Assembly (NCBI GenBank): GCA_014800525.1
Contig: JAAVFV010000070.1
Coordinates: 1 to 51,087, forward strand
DNA length: 51,087 nucleotides
Direction: 5' to 3'
Source of the DNA: Bacteroidales bacterium
Lineage (GTDB): Bacteria; Bacteroidota; Bacteroidia; Bacteroidales; Muribaculaceae
Program-made: the position numbers and the translations under genes
In this document: positions 16,425-26,335 of the stretch, in pieces
Numbering within the stretch: position 1 is the stretch's first letter
Layout: the number at the start of each line of letters is the position of its first letter
Notes under the pieces: model-generated
Database searches by the model: none
What the model was told of the DNA's origin: nothing
The model's input: only the letters and a program-made list of their open reading frames with translations

Positions 16425-17060
16425 ATGGAAGTAGCAGTATACAACATCAAAGGTGAAGACACCGGACGCAAGATCACTCTCAACGACGAGGTGTTCGCAC
16501 GCGATTTGAATGAAGGCAATGCTGAGCATACTCTGTATCTCGACATCAAACAGTATCTTGGCAACCAGCGTCAGGGCACACACAAGAGCAAGGAGCGTAG
16601 CGAGGTTTCGGGTTCGACCCGCAAGCTTGGTCGTCAGAAGGGTGGCGGCGGCGCACGTCGTGGTGATATCAATTCTCCGCTTCTGCGTGGTGGTGGCACA
16701 GTATTTGGTCCCCGTCCCCGTGACTATCGTTCCAAACTCAATAAGAAAGTAAAGGCACTTGCACGCAAGATCGCACTTACTTCCAAGGCTCAGGAGAAAC
16801 AGATCATCGTAGTCGAGAATTTCACTTTCGACGCTCCGAAGACCAAGGATTACATGAATCTTGCCAAAGGCTTCAAGCTCGAGGACAAGAAGGTGCTTCT
16901 GGTTTTCGCAGGAGTTGATGAGAATGTACTTCTTTCAGTACGCAACGTGCCTAATGCAATGATGGCACAGGCCACTGACCTTAACGCATTCTCCGTGCTC
17001 AACAACGACGCCATGATCCTTACCGAGGACAGCGTGGCCATAATCAATGATTTTAAATAA
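16425..17060 (+). CDS. rplD: 50S ribosomal protein L4
   Basis: A 211-residue L4 protein. The extended loop that lines the exit tunnel is recognisable ([20 protein letters not shown] ... [13 protein letters not shown]). In E. coli L4 represses the S10 operon; no classical S10 leader is seen here because rpsJ follows fusA, and the hairpin before rplC is the only comparable structure nearby. Confidence 0.97.
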   Translation: MEVAVYNIKGEDTGRKITLNDEVFARDLNEGNAEHTLYLDIKQYLGNQRQGTHKSKERSEVSGSTRKLGRQKGGGGARRGDINSPLLRGGGTVFGPRPRDYRSKLNKKVKALARKIALTSKAQEKQIIVVENFTFDAPKTKDYMNLAKGFKLEDKKVLLVFAGVDENVLLSVRNVPNAMMAQATDLNAFSVLNNDAMILTEDSVAIINDFK

Positions 17061-17074
17061 AGGAGACATAAGAT

Positions 17075-17365
17075 ATGGATATCCAGATCAAACCGTTAGT
17101 AACAGAGAAGGCCACCGCCTATAGCGAGAAGCAGAACTGCTACACATTCGCAGTGTCTCCCGAGGCCAATAAGTTTCAGATTAAGGATATAATCGAGAAG
17201 CTTTACAATGTGCGCGTTGAGAAAGTGAACACAGCTAACTACGCAGGCAAGCGCAAACAGCGCTACACTAAGGGCGGCCTGATCAAAGGTCAGCGTCCTG
17301 CCTTCAAGAAAGCCTATGTAACAGTAGCTGAAGGACAGACAATCGACTACTATAGCAATATTTAA
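17075..17365 (+). CDS. rplW: 50S ribosomal protein L23
   Basis: A 96-residue L23 protein at the tunnel exit, docking site for trigger factor and [21 protein letters not shown] and the [15 protein letters not shown] strand are present. It has an unusually good Shine-Dalgarno-like AGGAGA at 17061-17066, nine bases before the ATG; most genes in this array have only A-rich upstream sequence. Confidence 0.97.
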   Translation: MDIQIKPLVTEKATAYSEKQNCYTFAVSPEANKFQIKDIIEKLYNVRVEKVNTANYAGKRKQRYTKGGLIKGQRPAFKKAYVTVAEGQTIDYYSNI

Positions 17366-17370
17366 AAATA

Positions 17371-18198
17371 ATGGCAGTAAGAAAATTCAAGCCCACAACG
17401 CCTGGGCAAAGACACAAGGTTATTGGTGTGTTCAAAGACACAATCACTGCTACCACACCAGAAAAGTCTCTTACAGTCGGCAAGCGTTCGACAGGCGGTC
17501 GTAACTCATCGGGTCATCTTTCGACTCGTTATCGTGGCGGCGGTCATAAGAGAAAATTGCGTCTCATCGACTTCAAGAGAACAAACGACGGGGTTCCCGC
17601 AACAGTGAAGAGCATCGAGTATGATCCTAACCGTTCGGCACGCATCGCCCTGTTGTACTATAAAGACGGATCAAAGTCCTACATCATCGCCCCCAATGGT
17701 CTTGAGGTAGGTATGGAGCTTCTCAGCGGACCCGATGCAGCCCCCGAGGTCGGCAACACACTTCCGCTTGCGAATATCCCCGTCGGTACATTGATCCATT
17801 GTATCGAACTTCGTCCGGGTCAGGGTGCGAGCATGGCTCGTTCCGCCGGCACGTTCGCTCAGCTTACATCGCGTGAGGGAGATTACGCGATTATCAAATT
17901 ACCTTCAGGTGAAACCCGTAAGGTGCTTCTTTCTTGCCGTGCGACTGTAGGTGTGGTTGGCAACTCCGACCATGCACTTGAATCAAGCGGTAAGGCAGGC
18001 CGCAGCCGCTGGCTGGGTCGTCGCCCCCACAACCGTGGTGTGGTAATGAACCCTGTCGATCACCCGATGGGTGGTGGTGAAGGCCGTCAGTCAGGTGGTC
18101 ATCCCCGTAGCCGTACAGGTCTTTATGCTAAGGGCTTGAAGACTCGTTCGCCGAAGAAGCATTCTTCGAAGTACATCATTGAAAGAAGAAAGAAGTAA
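17371..18198 (+). CDS. rplB: 50S ribosomal protein L2
   Basis: A 275-residue L2 protein required for subunit joining and peptidyl transferase activity. The [20 protein letters not shown] block and the C-terminal [19 protein letters not shown] motif, containing the functionally essential His, are intact. It begins five bases after rplW. Confidence 0.98.
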   Translation: MAVRKFKPTTPGQRHKVIGVFKDTITATTPEKSLTVGKRSTGGRNSSGHLSTRYRGGGHKRKLRLIDFKRTNDGVPATVKSIEYDPNRSARIALLYYKDGSKSYIIAPNGLEVGMELLSGPDAAPEVGNTLPLANIPVGTLIHCIELRPGQGASMARSAGTFAQLTSREGDYAIIKLPSGETRKVLLSCRATVGVVGNSDHALESSGKAGRSRWLGRRPHNRGVVMNPVDHPMGGGEGRQSGGHPRSRTGLYAKGLKTRSPKKHSSKYIIERRKK

Positions 18199-18218
18199 TT
18201 TGATAAAATAAGACAAGT

Positions 18219-18488
18219 ATGAGTCGTTCGCTTAAAAAAGGACCATTTATCAGCGTAAAGCTTGAGAAGAAAGTGGCTGCGATGGAGGAGAGCGGTAAGA
18301 AGAACGTCATCAAGACGTGGAGCCGCGCCTCAATGATCTCTCCCGACTTCGTGGGACATACTTTCGCCGTACACAACGGCAATAAGTTTATCCCCGTATA
18401 TGTTACGGAGAACATGGTAGGTCACAAGCTCGGCGAGTTTGCTCCGACACGCACATTCCGCGGTCATGGCGGCAACAAGAAGAAATAA
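18219..18488 (+). CDS. rpsS: 30S ribosomal protein S19
   Basis: An 89-residue S19 protein of the 30S head, opening [11 protein letters not shown] and ending with a [16 protein letters not shown] block. Spacing of 20 bases from rplB keeps it in the operon. Confidence 0.98.
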   Translation: MSRSLKKGPFISVKLEKKVAAMEESGKKNVIKTWSRASMISPDFVGHTFAVHNGNKFIPVYVTENMVGHKLGEFAPTRTFRGHGGNKKK

Positions 18489-18531
18489 TGGCCCGAAAGG
18501 TTAATCAAAGAAAAAAATAAGCAAACATACA

Positions 18532-18936
18532 ATGGGTTTAAGAAAAAGACAATATGCCGACGGGCTTAAGGCGGAGAAGAAGACCGAATACTTCGCAAAG
18601 CTCCGCAATGTGCCTTCGTCTCCCCGCAAGATGCGTCTCGTTGTGGACATGATCCGCGGTCAGGAGGTGTTCAAAGCGCTCGGTATCCTGAAGTTCTCCA
18701 ACAAGGAGGCTTCTAATAAGGTTGACAAGCTGCTCCGTTCTGCAATTGCAAACTATGAGCAGAAGACCGGCCGTAAGGCTGAGGCTAATGAGCTTTATGT
18801 AAAGACAGTTTTCGTGGACTGCGCTCCTATGCTTAAGCGTCTTCGTCCCGCCCCGCAGGGTCGTGGCTATCGCATCCGCAAGCGTTCTAACCATGTGACT
18901 ATCTATGTCGATACAATCAATAAAGAAAACGCATAA
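18532..18936 (+). CDS. rplV: 50S ribosomal protein L22
   Basis: A 134-residue L22 protein whose beta-hairpin reaches into the exit tunnel; the [20 protein letters not shown] loop, where macrolide-resistance changes occur in other species, is the ordinary form. It starts 43 bases after rpsS and ends nine bases before rpsC. Confidence 0.97.
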   Translation: MGLRKRQYADGLKAEKKTEYFAKLRNVPSSPRKMRLVVDMIRGQEVFKALGILKFSNKEASNKVDKLLRSAIANYEQKTGRKAEANELYVKTVFVDCAPMLKRLRPAPQGRGYRIRKRSNHVTIYVDTINKENA

Positions 18937-18945
18937 TTTGTAAAG

Positions 18946-19674
18946 ATGGGACAGAAAGTAAATCCAATCAGTAACCGTCTTGGAGTGATCCGTGGTTGGG
19001 ACTCCAATTGGTACGGCGGGAAGAAATACGGTGAGACCCTCCTTGAGGATTCCAAGATCCGTAAGTATCTCCGCACTCGTCTTGCAAAGGCAAGCGTTTC
19101 GAGAATCATCATCGAGCGTACGCTCAAGATGGCAACCGTGACAATCTGCACCTCACGCCCCGGTATGATTATCGGTAAAGGCGGTAAGGATGTGGATGCC
19201 TTGAAGGAAGAGCTCAAGAAGCTCACCGACAAGGAGGTACAGATCAACATTCATGAGATCAAACGTCCGGAGCTCGATGCTGAGATTGTAGCAACAAACA
19301 TCGCTCGTCAGATTGAGAACAAGGTAGCTTACCGTCGTGCCGTAAAGATGGCAATCGCATCCACAATGCGTATGGGCGCCGAGGGTATCAAGGTTCAGGT
19401 AAGCGGCCGTCTGAATGGTGCTGAAATGGCTCGTTCAGAGATGTTCAAGGAAGGTCGTACTCCGCTCCACACACTCCGTGCTGATATCGATTATGCATTG
19501 GTAGAGGCTCTCACCAAGGTTGGTATCATCGGTATCAAGGTATGGATCTGCCGTGGAGAGATCTATGGCAAGAAGGAGCTCACTCCCTCTTACGCAATCG
19601 GTCAGAAGGAGACAGGTCGTCCCCAGGGCGGTCGTAAGGGCGGCTTCCGCAATAAGAAAAACAACAACCGCTAA
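18946..19674 (+). CDS. rpsC: 30S ribosomal protein S3
   Basis: A 242-residue S3 protein with a KH domain ([14 protein letters not shown]) and a C-terminal S3 domain ([14 protein letters not shown]). It lines the mRNA entry site and contributes to helicase activity. The C-terminus ends in a basic tail ([16 protein letters not shown]). Confidence 0.98.
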   Translation: MGQKVNPISNRLGVIRGWDSNWYGGKKYGETLLEDSKIRKYLRTRLAKASVSRIIIERTLKMATVTICTSRPGMIIGKGGKDVDALKEELKKLTDKEVQINIHEIKRPELDAEIVATNIARQIENKVAYRRAVKMAIASTMRMGAEGIKVQVSGRLNGAEMARSEMFKEGRTPLHTLRADIDYALVEALTKVGIIGIKVWICRGEIYGKKELTPSYAIGQKETGRPQGGRKGGFRNKKNNNR

Positions 19675-19689
19675 ACACCAGCTTAGAAC

Positions 19690-20121
19690 ATGTTACAGCC
19701 AAAGAAAACAAGATATCGCCGTTCGCAGAAGGGCCGCATGAAAGGTGAGGCTCAGCGCGGCAATCAGCTTGCCTTCGGATCATTCGGCATCAAGACTCTG
19801 GATTCGAAATGGATCACCGGCCGTCAGATCGAGGCTGCCCGTATCGCCGTGACTCGCTACATGCAGCGTCAGGGTCAGATCTGGATCCGCATTTTCCCGG
19901 ATAAGCCGATCACCAAGAAGCCTGCTGAGGTGCGAATGGGTAAAGGTAAAGGTAATCCCGAAGGATTCGTGGCGCCTGTCACTCCGGGCCGCATCCTTAT
20001 CGAGGTAGAAGGTGTTCCTTACGATGTAGCCAAAGAGGCACTTCGTCTGGCCGCCCAGAAACTTCCGGTGATCACAAAGTTTGTGGTTCGCCGCGATTAC
20101 GATCCCACACAGAACGTATAA
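19690..20121 (+). CDS. rplP: 50S ribosomal protein L16
   Basis: A 143-residue L16 protein near the A-site tRNA. The basic N-terminus ([14 protein letters not shown]) and the [19 protein letters not shown] loop are typical. A 59-base spacer with a strong hairpin follows before rpmC. Confidence 0.97.
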   Translation: MLQPKKTRYRRSQKGRMKGEAQRGNQLAFGSFGIKTLDSKWITGRQIEAARIAVTRYMQRQGQIWIRIFPDKPITKKPAEVRMGKGKGNPEGFVAPVTPGRILIEVEGVPYDVAKEALRLAAQKLPVITKFVVRRDYDPTQNV

Positions 20122-20130
20122 AATCGAGAT

Positions 20131-20159
20131 AGCCGCCGCGCCGTTGCGGTGTGGCGGCT
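20131..20159 (+). promoter_or_regulatory. GC-rich hairpin between rplP and rpmC
   Basis: A 12-bp stem with two G-U pairs (20131-20142 with 20148-20159) closes on a five-base loop GTTGC. The following sequence CCTCCCATCCATACAAT resembles the flank of the hairpin before rplC. There is no T run, so termination is unlikely. Confidence 0.65.
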
Positions 20160-20180
20160 GCCTCCCATCCATACAATAGA

Positions 20181-20387
20181 ATGAAAAAGGAAGAAATCAA
20201 GGAATTAAGCATTCAGGAATTGACAGCACGCATAGAGGCTGCAGAGAAGGCTTATCGTGAATTGAAAGTAGCGCACGCGATATCTCCCGTCAGCAATCCC
20301 GCTCAGATCACAAAGGATCGTCGCGAGATCGCGCGTCTGAAGACAGTGTTGCGCCAGAAGGAGATAGCTGAAGCTGCCTCCAAGTAA
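20181..20387 (+). CDS. rpmC: 50S ribosomal protein L29
   Basis: A 68-residue helical-hairpin protein near the tunnel exit. MKKEEIKELSIQELTARIE and the NPAQITKDRREIARLKT motif are typical. ATG 20181 was chosen because the open frame upstream (from 20151) crosses the hairpin and adds ten unrelated residues. Confidence 0.96.
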   Translation: MKKEEIKELSIQELTARIEAAEKAYRELKVAHAISPVSNPAQITKDRREIARLKTVLRQKEIAEAASK

Positions 20388-20412
20388 GTAATCCCCAAAC
20401 AGTTTTTTAGAA

Positions 20413-20670
20413 ATGGAAAAAAGACATTTGAGAAAAGAGAGAATCGGGGTAGTTTCCAGCAACAAGTGCGACAAGACGATCACAGTAGAGATCAAGTGGA
20501 AGGAGAAGCACCCTATTTATGGAAAATTTGTCAACAAGACAAAGAAGTACCATGCTCACGATGAGAACAATGAGTGTTCAGTAGGCGATACAGTCCGCCT
20601 GATGGAGACTCGTCCTCTGAGCAAGACCAAGAGATGGAGACTGGTAGAAATCATCGAAAAAGTTAAGTAA
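20413..20670 (+). CDS. rpsQ: 30S ribosomal protein S17
   Basis: An 85-residue OB-fold protein, an early 16S binder. [20 protein letters not shown] and the [19 protein letters not shown] stretch match the family. It ends two bases before rplN. Confidence 0.97.
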   Translation: MEKRHLRKERIGVVSSNKCDKTITVEIKWKEKHPIYGKFVNKTKKYHAHDENNECSVGDTVRLMETRPLSKTKRWRLVEIIEKVK

Positions 20671-20672
20671 TC

Positions 20673-21038
20673 ATGATCCAGACAGAATCACGTTTGACAG
20701 TAGCGGACAACAGTGGTGCTAAGGAAGCACTCTGTATCCATGTGCTTGGCGGCACAGGCCGTCGTTATGCAAGTGTAGGCGACATCATCGTAGTGTCTGT
20801 GAAGAGCACTATCCCTTCTTCGGATGTAAAGAAAGGTACAGTATCAAAGGCTGTAGTAGTCCGCACAAAGAAGGAGATCCGTCGTCCCGACGGTAGCTAT
20901 ATCCGTTTCGATGATAATGCTTGCGTTCTTCTCAATAATGCAGGAGAGCTTCGCGGCACTCGTATCTTCGGGCCGGTTGCGCGTGAATTGCGTAACACTA
21001 ACATGAAGATTGTGTCTCTTGCTCCTGAAGTACTTTAA
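20673..21038 (+). CDS. rplN: 50S ribosomal protein L14
   Basis: A 121-residue L14 protein, opening [19 protein letters not shown] and ending in an [17 protein letters not shown] helix. It lies on the 50S interface and is the docking site of the silencing factor RsfS in other bacteria. Confidence 0.98.
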   Translation: MIQTESRLTVADNSGAKEALCIHVLGGTGRRYASVGDIIVVSVKSTIPSSDVKKGTVSKAVVVRTKKEIRRPDGSYIRFDDNACVLLNNAGELRGTRIFGPVARELRNTNMKIVSLAPEVL

Positions 21039-21056
21039 TCGTCAAAACAAACAAAG

Positions 21057-21377
21057 ATGGCAAAATTTCATATAAAGAAAGGTGACATGGTCTATGTCAA
21101 CGCCGGCGATGACAAAGGTAAGACAGGCCGTGTGCTGGAGGTGCAGGTGAAGAAAAGCCGTGCACTGGTGGAAGGCATCAATATGGTGTCTAAGAGCACC
21201 AAGCCGACAGCCAAGTATCCGCAGGGTGGCATCATCAAGATGGAGGCTCCCGTGCATATTTCAAATCTGAATGTGGTAGATCCCAAAACCGGCAAAGGCA
21301 CTCGTATCGGTCGCCGTAAGGATGAGGCCGGCAAGACGGTTCGCTATTCTAAAAAATCAGGAGAGGAGATCAAATAA
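21057..21377 (+). CDS. rplX: 50S ribosomal protein L24
   Basis: A 106-residue KOW-domain protein that starts 50S assembly. The KOW motif is near the N-terminus ([20 protein letters not shown]). The last base of its TAA is the first base of the rplE ATG, so the two are translationally coupled. Confidence 0.97.
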   Translation: MAKFHIKKGDMVYVNAGDDKGKTGRVLEVQVKKSRALVEGINMVSKSTKPTAKYPQGGIIKMEAPVHISNLNVVDPKTGKGTRIGRRKDEAGKTVRYSKKSGEEIK

Positions 21378-21922
21378 TGGAGACTACACTTAGCAAACAG
21401 TATAAGGAAAAGATCATGCCTGAACTAAAGGAAGAGTTCAAGTATGACACCGTTATGGAGGTTCCCCGCCTGGAGAAGATTGTGATCAACCAGGGTCTTG
21501 GTGGTGCCACACAGGATAAGAAACTTATCGAGACAGCAATCAACGAGCTGACAGCAATCACAGGTCAGAAGGCTGTTCCGACACTTTCAAAGAAGGATAT
21601 CGCAGCCTTCAAGCTTCGTAAGAAGATGCCGATTGGTGCGATGGTAACCCTTCGCAGAGAGAAGATGTATGAGTTTCTGGAGCGTCTGGTGAAGGTGGCT
21701 CTTCCCCGTATCCGTGACTTCAAGGGTATCAACAGCAAGCTTGATGGACGTGGAAACTACACACTTGGTATCACCGAGCAGATCATCTTCCCTGAGATCA
21801 ATATCGATAACGTACCGAAGCTTCAGGGTATGAATATTACATTCGTAACCTCTGCCAAGAGCGACGAGGAAGGTTTCGCCCTCCTTAAGAAATTCGGTCT
21901 TCCCTTCAAAAACGAAAAATAA
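21377..21922 (+). CDS. rplE: 50S ribosomal protein L5
   Basis: A 181-residue L5 protein, the 5S rRNA binder of the central protuberance. [20 protein letters not shown] and the [18 protein letters not shown] loop are conserved. It overlaps rplX by one base and precedes rpsN by five. Confidence 0.98.
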   Translation: METTLSKQYKEKIMPELKEEFKYDTVMEVPRLEKIVINQGLGGATQDKKLIETAINELTAITGQKAVPTLSKKDIAAFKLRKKMPIGAMVTLRREKMYEFLERLVKVALPRIRDFKGINSKLDGRGNYTLGITEQIIFPEINIDNVPKLQGMNITFVTSAKSDEEGFALLKKFGLPFKNEK

Positions 21923-21927
21923 ACACC

Positions 21928-22230
21928 ATGGCAAAAGAATCAATGAAAGCCCGCGAGGCTAAGCGTCAGCGCATGGTGGCCAAGTATGCTGCGAAGAAGG
22001 CAGCGTTGAAGAAGGCCGCGCTTGCGGATGCCGATGGCAACATCGACTATGAGGCACTCACCAAGCTTCAGAAGCTTCCGAAGAATGCTTCTAAGGTGCG
22101 TCTTCACAACCGTTGTGAGATCACAGGCCGTCCGAAAGGTTATATGCGCCAGTTCGGTATCAGCCGTATTCAGTTCCGTGAGATGGCCTCTGCAGGTCTT
22201 ATTCCGGGCGTAAAGAAGGCAAGCTGGTAA
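21928..22230 (+). CDS. rpsN: 30S ribosomal protein S14, long zinc-free form
   Basis: A 100-residue S14 protein of the long type. It has a single Cys ([13 protein letters not shown]) instead of the two CXXC pairs of the short zinc-binding type, so it needs no zinc. The C-terminus [20 protein letters not shown] is standard. A strong terminator follows immediately, so rpsN closes the first transcription unit. Confidence 0.97.
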   Translation: MAKESMKAREAKRQRMVAKYAAKKAALKKAALADADGNIDYEALTKLQKLPKNASKVRLHNRCEITGRPKGYMRQFGISRIQFREMASAGLIPGVKKASW

Positions 22231-22257
22231 AAAATCAGCATCCGAACCAATAAAAAA

Positions 22258-22306
22258 GGGTATCAGAAGGGGGTAAGACCCACTTTTGATGCCCTTTCTA
22301 AAATTT
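22258..22306 (+). terminator. Strong terminator after rpsN, inside the ribosomal array
   Basis: A long hairpin: a 12-bp stem with two G-U pairs (22258-22269 with 22283-22294) continues after one G/A mismatch into GGGT/ACCC (22271-22274 with 22278-22281), loop AAG. It is followed by TTTCTAAAATTTTTT. It lies 28 bases after the rpsN stop. Confidence 0.88.
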
Positions 22307-22344
22307 TTTAAGGTTATTTCACCCCATTTTTCAAAAATAAGTGC

Positions 22345-22352
22345 TAACTTTG
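22345..22352 (+). promoter_or_regulatory. Promoter -7 box and folded leader for the rpsH unit
   Basis: TAACTTTG is a full -7 match; the -33 box is not clear at the standard distance. The leader of about 110 bases holds a small hairpin ATCAC-GGG-GTGAT (22377-22389) that can be closed by TGGCT/AGCCA (22363-22367 with 22406-22410). This is a candidate site for S8 or other feedback control, by analogy with the spc operon of E. coli. Confidence 0.65.
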
Positions 22353-22465
22353 CAAAAGGTTATGGCTTATTGCGAAATCACGGGGTGATATTGCTTTATG
22401 GCCAGAGCCAAAAGAGAGTATTAAATATTGTTCGGTATTACTGAATCAATTTAACAAACAATCAA

Positions 22466-22864
22466 ATGACTGATCCAATAGCAGACTATTTGACCAGACT
22501 GAGAAACGCCATCCATGCGGGACACCGTGTGGTTGAGGTTCCGTCTTCAAGAATGAAAAGGGAAATCACAAAGATCCTTTTCGACCAGGGCTACATTCTG
22601 AACTACAAATTTGAGGAAGGCCCCACCCCTCAGGGAACAATCAAGATTGCCCTTAAGTATGATCCGATCGACAAGGTGAACGCGATCAAGAATCTTCACC
22701 GTGTATCCCGACCGGGTCTTCGTCAGTATACAGGCTATAAAGATATGCCTCGTGTACTCAACGGTCTTGGCATTGCCATTCTGTCCACTTCACAGGGCGT
22801 GATGACCAACAAGGAAGCCAAAGAGCGCAAGATCGGCGGCGAAGTATTGTGTTACGTTTATTAA
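22466..22864 (+). CDS. rpsH: 30S ribosomal protein S8
   Basis: A 132-residue S8 protein binding helix 21 of 16S rRNA. MTDPIADYLTRLRNA and the C-terminal ILSTSQGVMTNKEAKERKIG motif are present. It is the first gene of the second transcription unit; in E. coli S8 is the spc-operon repressor, which fits its leading place here. Confidence 0.98.
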   Translation: MTDPIADYLTRLRNAIHAGHRVVEVPSSRMKREITKILFDQGYILNYKFEEGPTPQGTIKIALKYDPIDKVNAIKNLHRVSRPGLRQYTGYKDMPRVLNGLGIAILSTSQGVMTNKEAKERKIGGEVLCYVY

Positions 22865-22880
22865 TTGAAGGAGAGAATTT

Positions 22881-23435
22881 ATGTCAAGAATAGGTAAAGC
22901 ACCGATCGCCCTTCCTGCGGGCGTAACCGTAACGGTAAAAGACAATGTTGTGACAGTAAAGGGTCCCAAGGGAGAGCTGTCACAGGCAATCAATCCTGAT
23001 TTGAATGTAGCGGTAGAGGATGGCCACGTTGTAGTGACCCGTCCGACAGACGACCGCGAGCACCGCGCACAGCACGGTCTCTATCGTGCGCTTATCCACA
23101 ATATGGTGGTAGGTGTATCTGAGGGTTACAAGAAGGAGATGGAACTTGTAGGTGTAGGTTATCGTGCCACATCGACAGGTCAGGTTCTCGAGCTGGCACT
23201 TGGTTTTTCACATGCCATCTATATCAAACTTCCTAAAGAGATCAAGGTAGAGGCTAAGACAGAGCGTAACAAGAATCCGCTCATCATCCTGGAATCATAC
23301 GACAAGCAGCTTCTCGGACAGGTATGCGCAAAGATCCGTAGCCTCCGTAAGCCTGAGCCTTACAAGGGTAAGGGTATCAAGTTTGTGGGCGAGATTATCC
23401 GTCGCAAATCAGGAAAGTCGGCTAATGCCAAATAA
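22881..23435 (+). CDS. rplF: 50S ribosomal protein L6
   Basis: A 184-residue L6 protein near the GTPase-associated centre, opening MSRIGKAPIALPAGV and ending with an EPYKGKGIKFVGEIIRRK motif. An AAGGAG-like sequence lies eight bases before the ATG, one of the few Shine-Dalgarno-like sites in the array. Confidence 0.98.
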   Translation: MSRIGKAPIALPAGVTVTVKDNVVTVKGPKGELSQAINPDLNVAVEDGHVVVTRPTDDREHRAQHGLYRALIHNMVVGVSEGYKKEMELVGVGYRATSTGQVLELALGFSHAIYIKLPKEIKVEAKTERNKNPLIILESYDKQLLGQVCAKIRSLRKPEPYKGKGIKFVGEIIRRKSGKSANAK

Positions 23436-23450
23436 TTAAATTAGGAAATT

Positions 23451-23792
23451 ATGGTATCCAAGATAGCAAGAAGAAATAAGATAAAGACCCGCATCCGCGG
23501 GAAGATTTCCGGCACTGCTGCACGTCCCCGCATGAGCGTATTCCGCAGCAACAAGGGAATTTACGTACAGTTGATCGACGACCTGTCTGGTAAGACATTG
23601 GCGGCAGCATCGTCGAAAGGCCTCGAGGGCGGCACCAAATCAGAGGTAGCCGCTAAGGTAGGCGAAGTGATTGCAAAGAAGGCCCAGGAGGCAGGTATCG
23701 TAGAGGTTGTATTCGACCGTAACGGTTATCTCTTCCATGGCAGGGTTAAATCTCTGGCAGATGCAGCGCGTCAGGCCGGTCTTAAATTTTAA
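23451..23792 (+). CDS. rplR: 50S ribosomal protein L18
   Basis: A 113-residue 5S rRNA-binding protein. [20 protein letters not shown] and the C-terminal [20 protein letters not shown] block are conserved. It starts 15 bases after rplF. Confidence 0.98.
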   Translation: MVSKIARRNKIKTRIRGKISGTAARPRMSVFRSNKGIYVQLIDDLSGKTLAAASSKGLEGGTKSEVAAKVGEVIAKKAQEAGIVEVVFDRNGYLFHGRVKSLADAARQAGLKF

Positions 23793-23798
23793 GTTATT

Positions 23799-24320
23799 AT
23801 GGCAAAGAGAAATAACAGAGTTAAATCTACCAATGATTTGGAATTGAAAGACCGTCTGGTAGCAATCAACCGTGTAACAAAGGTTACAAAAGGTGGACGT
23901 GCTTTCAGCTTTGCAGCCATTGTAGTGGTTGGTAACGAAGATGGTGTAATCGGCTGGGGTCTTGGAAAGGCCAACGAGGTTCAGGCAGCAATCGCCAAGG
24001 GCGTTGAGACTGCAAAGAAGAATCTTATCAAGATTCCCGTACACAAGGGAACAATTCCCCACGAGGTTGAGGCTAAGTTCGGCGGTTCACGCATCTTCCT
24101 TAAGCCTGCCAGCGAGGGTACGGGAGTTAAGGCCGGTGGTGCGATGCGTGCCGTACTCGAGAGCGTAGGTATCACCGACGTACTTGCTAAGTCGAAAGGC
24201 TCCTCCAACCCCCACAACCTTGTAAAGGCAACAATTGCGGCTCTTGACGAGCTCCGCAGCCCGGCACAGGTGGCACAGAACCGCGGTGTGTCGGTAGAAA
24301 AAGTATTCACCGGAAAATAA
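23799..24320 (+). CDS. rpsE: 30S ribosomal protein S5
   Basis: A 173-residue S5 protein with dsRBD-like and S5 C-terminal domains. The loop [17 protein letters not shown], where spectinomycin-resistance changes arise, is ordinary, and [20 protein letters not shown] is intact. It affects decoding accuracy and mRNA unwinding at the entry site. Confidence 0.98.
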   Translation: MAKRNNRVKSTNDLELKDRLVAINRVTKVTKGGRAFSFAAIVVVGNEDGVIGWGLGKANEVQAAIAKGVETAKKNLIKIPVHKGTIPHEVEAKFGGSRIFLKPASEGTGVKAGGAMRAVLESVGITDVLAKSKGSSNPHNLVKATIAALDELRSPAQVAQNRGVSVEKVFTGK

Positions 24321-24326
24321 TCAGCG

Positions 24327-24506
24327 ATGGCACAGATAAAGATCACTCAGACAAAGAGCCGTATCAACTGTCCGAAGGTACAGAAGCTCACACTTGATGC
24401 GCTCGGTCTTCATAAGATGAACCATTCCGTAATCAAGGAGGACACTCCCTCGGTGATGGGTATGGTGAAGAAAGTACATCATTTGGTAGAAGTGACAAAA
24501 CTCTAA
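24327..24506 (+). CDS. rpmD: 50S ribosomal protein L30
   Basis: A 59-residue L30 protein, begins six bases after rpsE. Translation from ATG 24327 gives MAQIKITQTKSRINCPKVQK followed by LTLDALGLHKMNHSV, matching the bacterial short form, and it ends VEVTKL. Its place between rpsE and rplO is the universal one. Confidence 0.95.
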   Translation: MAQIKITQTKSRINCPKVQKLTLDALGLHKMNHSVIKEDTPSVMGMVKKVHHLVEVTKL

Positions 24507-24521
24507 AGCGCACAGACAGAA

Positions 24522-24968
24522 ATGGAATTACATAATTTGAAGCCGGCTCCCGGCAGCAATAAGAGCAATAAACGAGTAGGCCGCGGTACAGGATCGGGCT
24601 ACGGCGGCACTTCAACCCGCGGTCACAAGGGTGCGAAGTCCCGTTCTGGCTATAGCCACAAGGTAGGTTTCGAAGGCGGTCAGATGCCTCTGCAGCGTCG
24701 AGTTCCGAAATTTGGCTTCCAGAATATCAATCGCGTAGAATATAAGGCGATCAACCTGGAGGCACTCGAGGCTCTTGCAGCAGCCAAGAATCTTACCAAG
24801 ATTACAGTTGCGGATCTTCGCGATGCAGGTCTTGTATCGAAGAAGGCACTTGTAAAGGTCCTTGGTAATGGCGCCGTAACTCGTGCACTTGAAGTAGAGG
24901 CCAATGCCTTCTCCAAGAAAGCAGAGGAAGCCATCAAGGCAGCAGGTGGATCCGTAACTACAAAATAA
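24522..24968 (+). CDS. rplO: 50S ribosomal protein L15
   Basis: A 148-residue L15 protein with the Gly-rich, basic N-terminal extension (GRGTGSGYGGTSTRGHKGAK) that threads into 23S rRNA and a globular C-terminal part. It starts 15 bases after rpmD and ends nine before secY. Confidence 0.98.
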   Translation: MELHNLKPAPGSNKSNKRVGRGTGSGYGGTSTRGHKGAKSRSGYSHKVGFEGGQMPLQRRVPKFGFQNINRVEYKAINLEALEALAAAKNLTKITVADLRDAGLVSKKALVKVLGNGAVTRALEVEANAFSKKAEEAIKAAGGSVTTK

Positions 24969-24977
24969 AACTGACAA

Positions 24978-26315
24978 ATGGGATTTACAAAAACGATAAA
25001 GAATATCTGGAGCGTTGAAGACCTCCGCAAGCGCATCGGCATAACGTTGCTGCTTGTGGTGATCTATCGCTTCGGGTGCTATGTGGTTCTTCCGGGAATT
25101 AATCCGGATGATCTTCTGGCGCTCAAGAACTTTACATCAGATGGTCTGATGCAGTTGCTCGACATGTTCTCGGGTGGTGCATTCTCCCAGGCCTCTATCT
25201 TTGCATTGGGTATTATGCCCTATATCACAGCATCGATTGTGATTCAGTTGTTGGGTATGGTGCTTCCTTCGTTCCAGAAGATGCAGAGAGAAGGGGAGAG
25301 CGGGCGTATGAAACTCAATCAGTATACCCGTTATCTGACAGTAGCGATTCTTGTGTTCCAGGGACCGGCCTATCTGATGAATCTACAGTATCAGGTAAGA
25401 GCTGCGGGAGGCCATGTAGAGATGGGTTTCTGGACTATAGCCTTTATGACTGTGGTTCTGGCAGCGGGCTCCATGTTCATCATGTGGCTCGGTGAACGTA
25501 TCGATCAGAAGGGTGTGGGCAATGGTATTTCGTTCATCATCCTCATTGGTATCATCGCCCGTCTTCCCGAGGCCTTCATCCAGGAATTCACCGGACGTCT
25601 GATGAACTCGGCTGGTGGTGGTCTGGTGCTCTTCCTCGTGGAGATCATCATCCTGCTTGCTGTGATAGCCGGAGCCGTGCTGCTCGTGCAGGGTACCCGC
25701 AAGGTTCCTGTGCAGTACGCTAAAAAGGTTGTTGGAAACAAACAGTACGGCGGTGCTCGTCAGTATATACCTCTGAAGGTAAACGCTGCCGGCGTAATGC
25801 CCATCATCTTCGCCCAGGCTATCATGTTTATCCCTGTCACATTGGTAGGATTCAGCACTGATAAGACCGGATTCTTCGGAGCGATGACCGATATGTATGG
25901 TTTCTGGTACAACTTCGTATACTTCATCATGATTGTTGCCTTCACATATTTCTATACAGCAATCACAGTGCGTCCCGCACAGATGGCTGAGGACATGAAG
26001 CGTAACAACGGCTTTATTCCCGGAGTCAAGCCCGGTAAGCCGACTGTGGAGTATCTGGATTCCATCATGTCGCGTATCACTCTTCCCGGTTCTATCTTCC
26101 TTGGCATCGTAGCTATCCTTCCCGCAATCGCACACATCTGCGGATTGAACAGAAACTTTGCATCCTTCTTCGGGGGAACATCGCTTCTGATTCTTGTGGG
26201 TGTGGTATTGGATACACTCCGTATTATTGAGGGACATCTTCTGATGCGTCATTACGACGGATTGATGAAGGATGGCCGTATCAAGGGCCGCACCACCGGT
26301 AGCGGTGCCTTCTAA
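24978..26315 (+). CDS. secY: Preprotein translocase subunit SecY
   Basis: A 445-residue membrane channel of the Sec translocon with about ten hydrophobic segments. The plug/TM2 region (FSGGAFSQASIFALGIMPYI) and the cytoplasmic loop before the C-terminal helices, NNGFIPGVKPGKPT, identify it. It passes exported proteins, including the many signal-peptide proteins in this window. Its place after rplO is standard for the spc operon. Confidence 0.98.
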   Translation: MGFTKTIKNIWSVEDLRKRIGITLLLVVIYRFGCYVVLPGINPDDLLALKNFTSDGLMQLLDMFSGGAFSQASIFALGIMPYITASIVIQLLGMVLPSFQKMQREGESGRMKLNQYTRYLTVAILVFQGPAYLMNLQYQVRAAGGHVEMGFWTIAFMTVVLAAGSMFIMWLGERIDQKGVGNGISFIILIGIIARLPEAFIQEFTGRLMNSAGGGLVLFLVEIIILLAVIAGAVLLVQGTRKVPVQYAKKVVGNKQYGGARQYIPLKVNAAGVMPIIFAQAIMFIPVTLVGFSTDKTGFFGAMTDMYGFWYNFVYFIMIVAFTYFYTAITVRPAQMAEDMKRNNGFIPGVKPGKPTVEYLDSIMSRITLPGSIFLGIVAILPAIAHICGLNRNFASFFGGTSLLILVGVVLDTLRIIEGHLLMRHYDGLMKDGRIKGRTTGSGAF

Positions 26316-26335
26316 GAATTGACAGCGAACATATA

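Noticed and set aside
25383-26252. 289-codon frame antisense to secY
   Set aside because: Its His/Asp/Glu-rich translation is a mirror of the membrane-protein codons on the other strand; secY is unambiguous.
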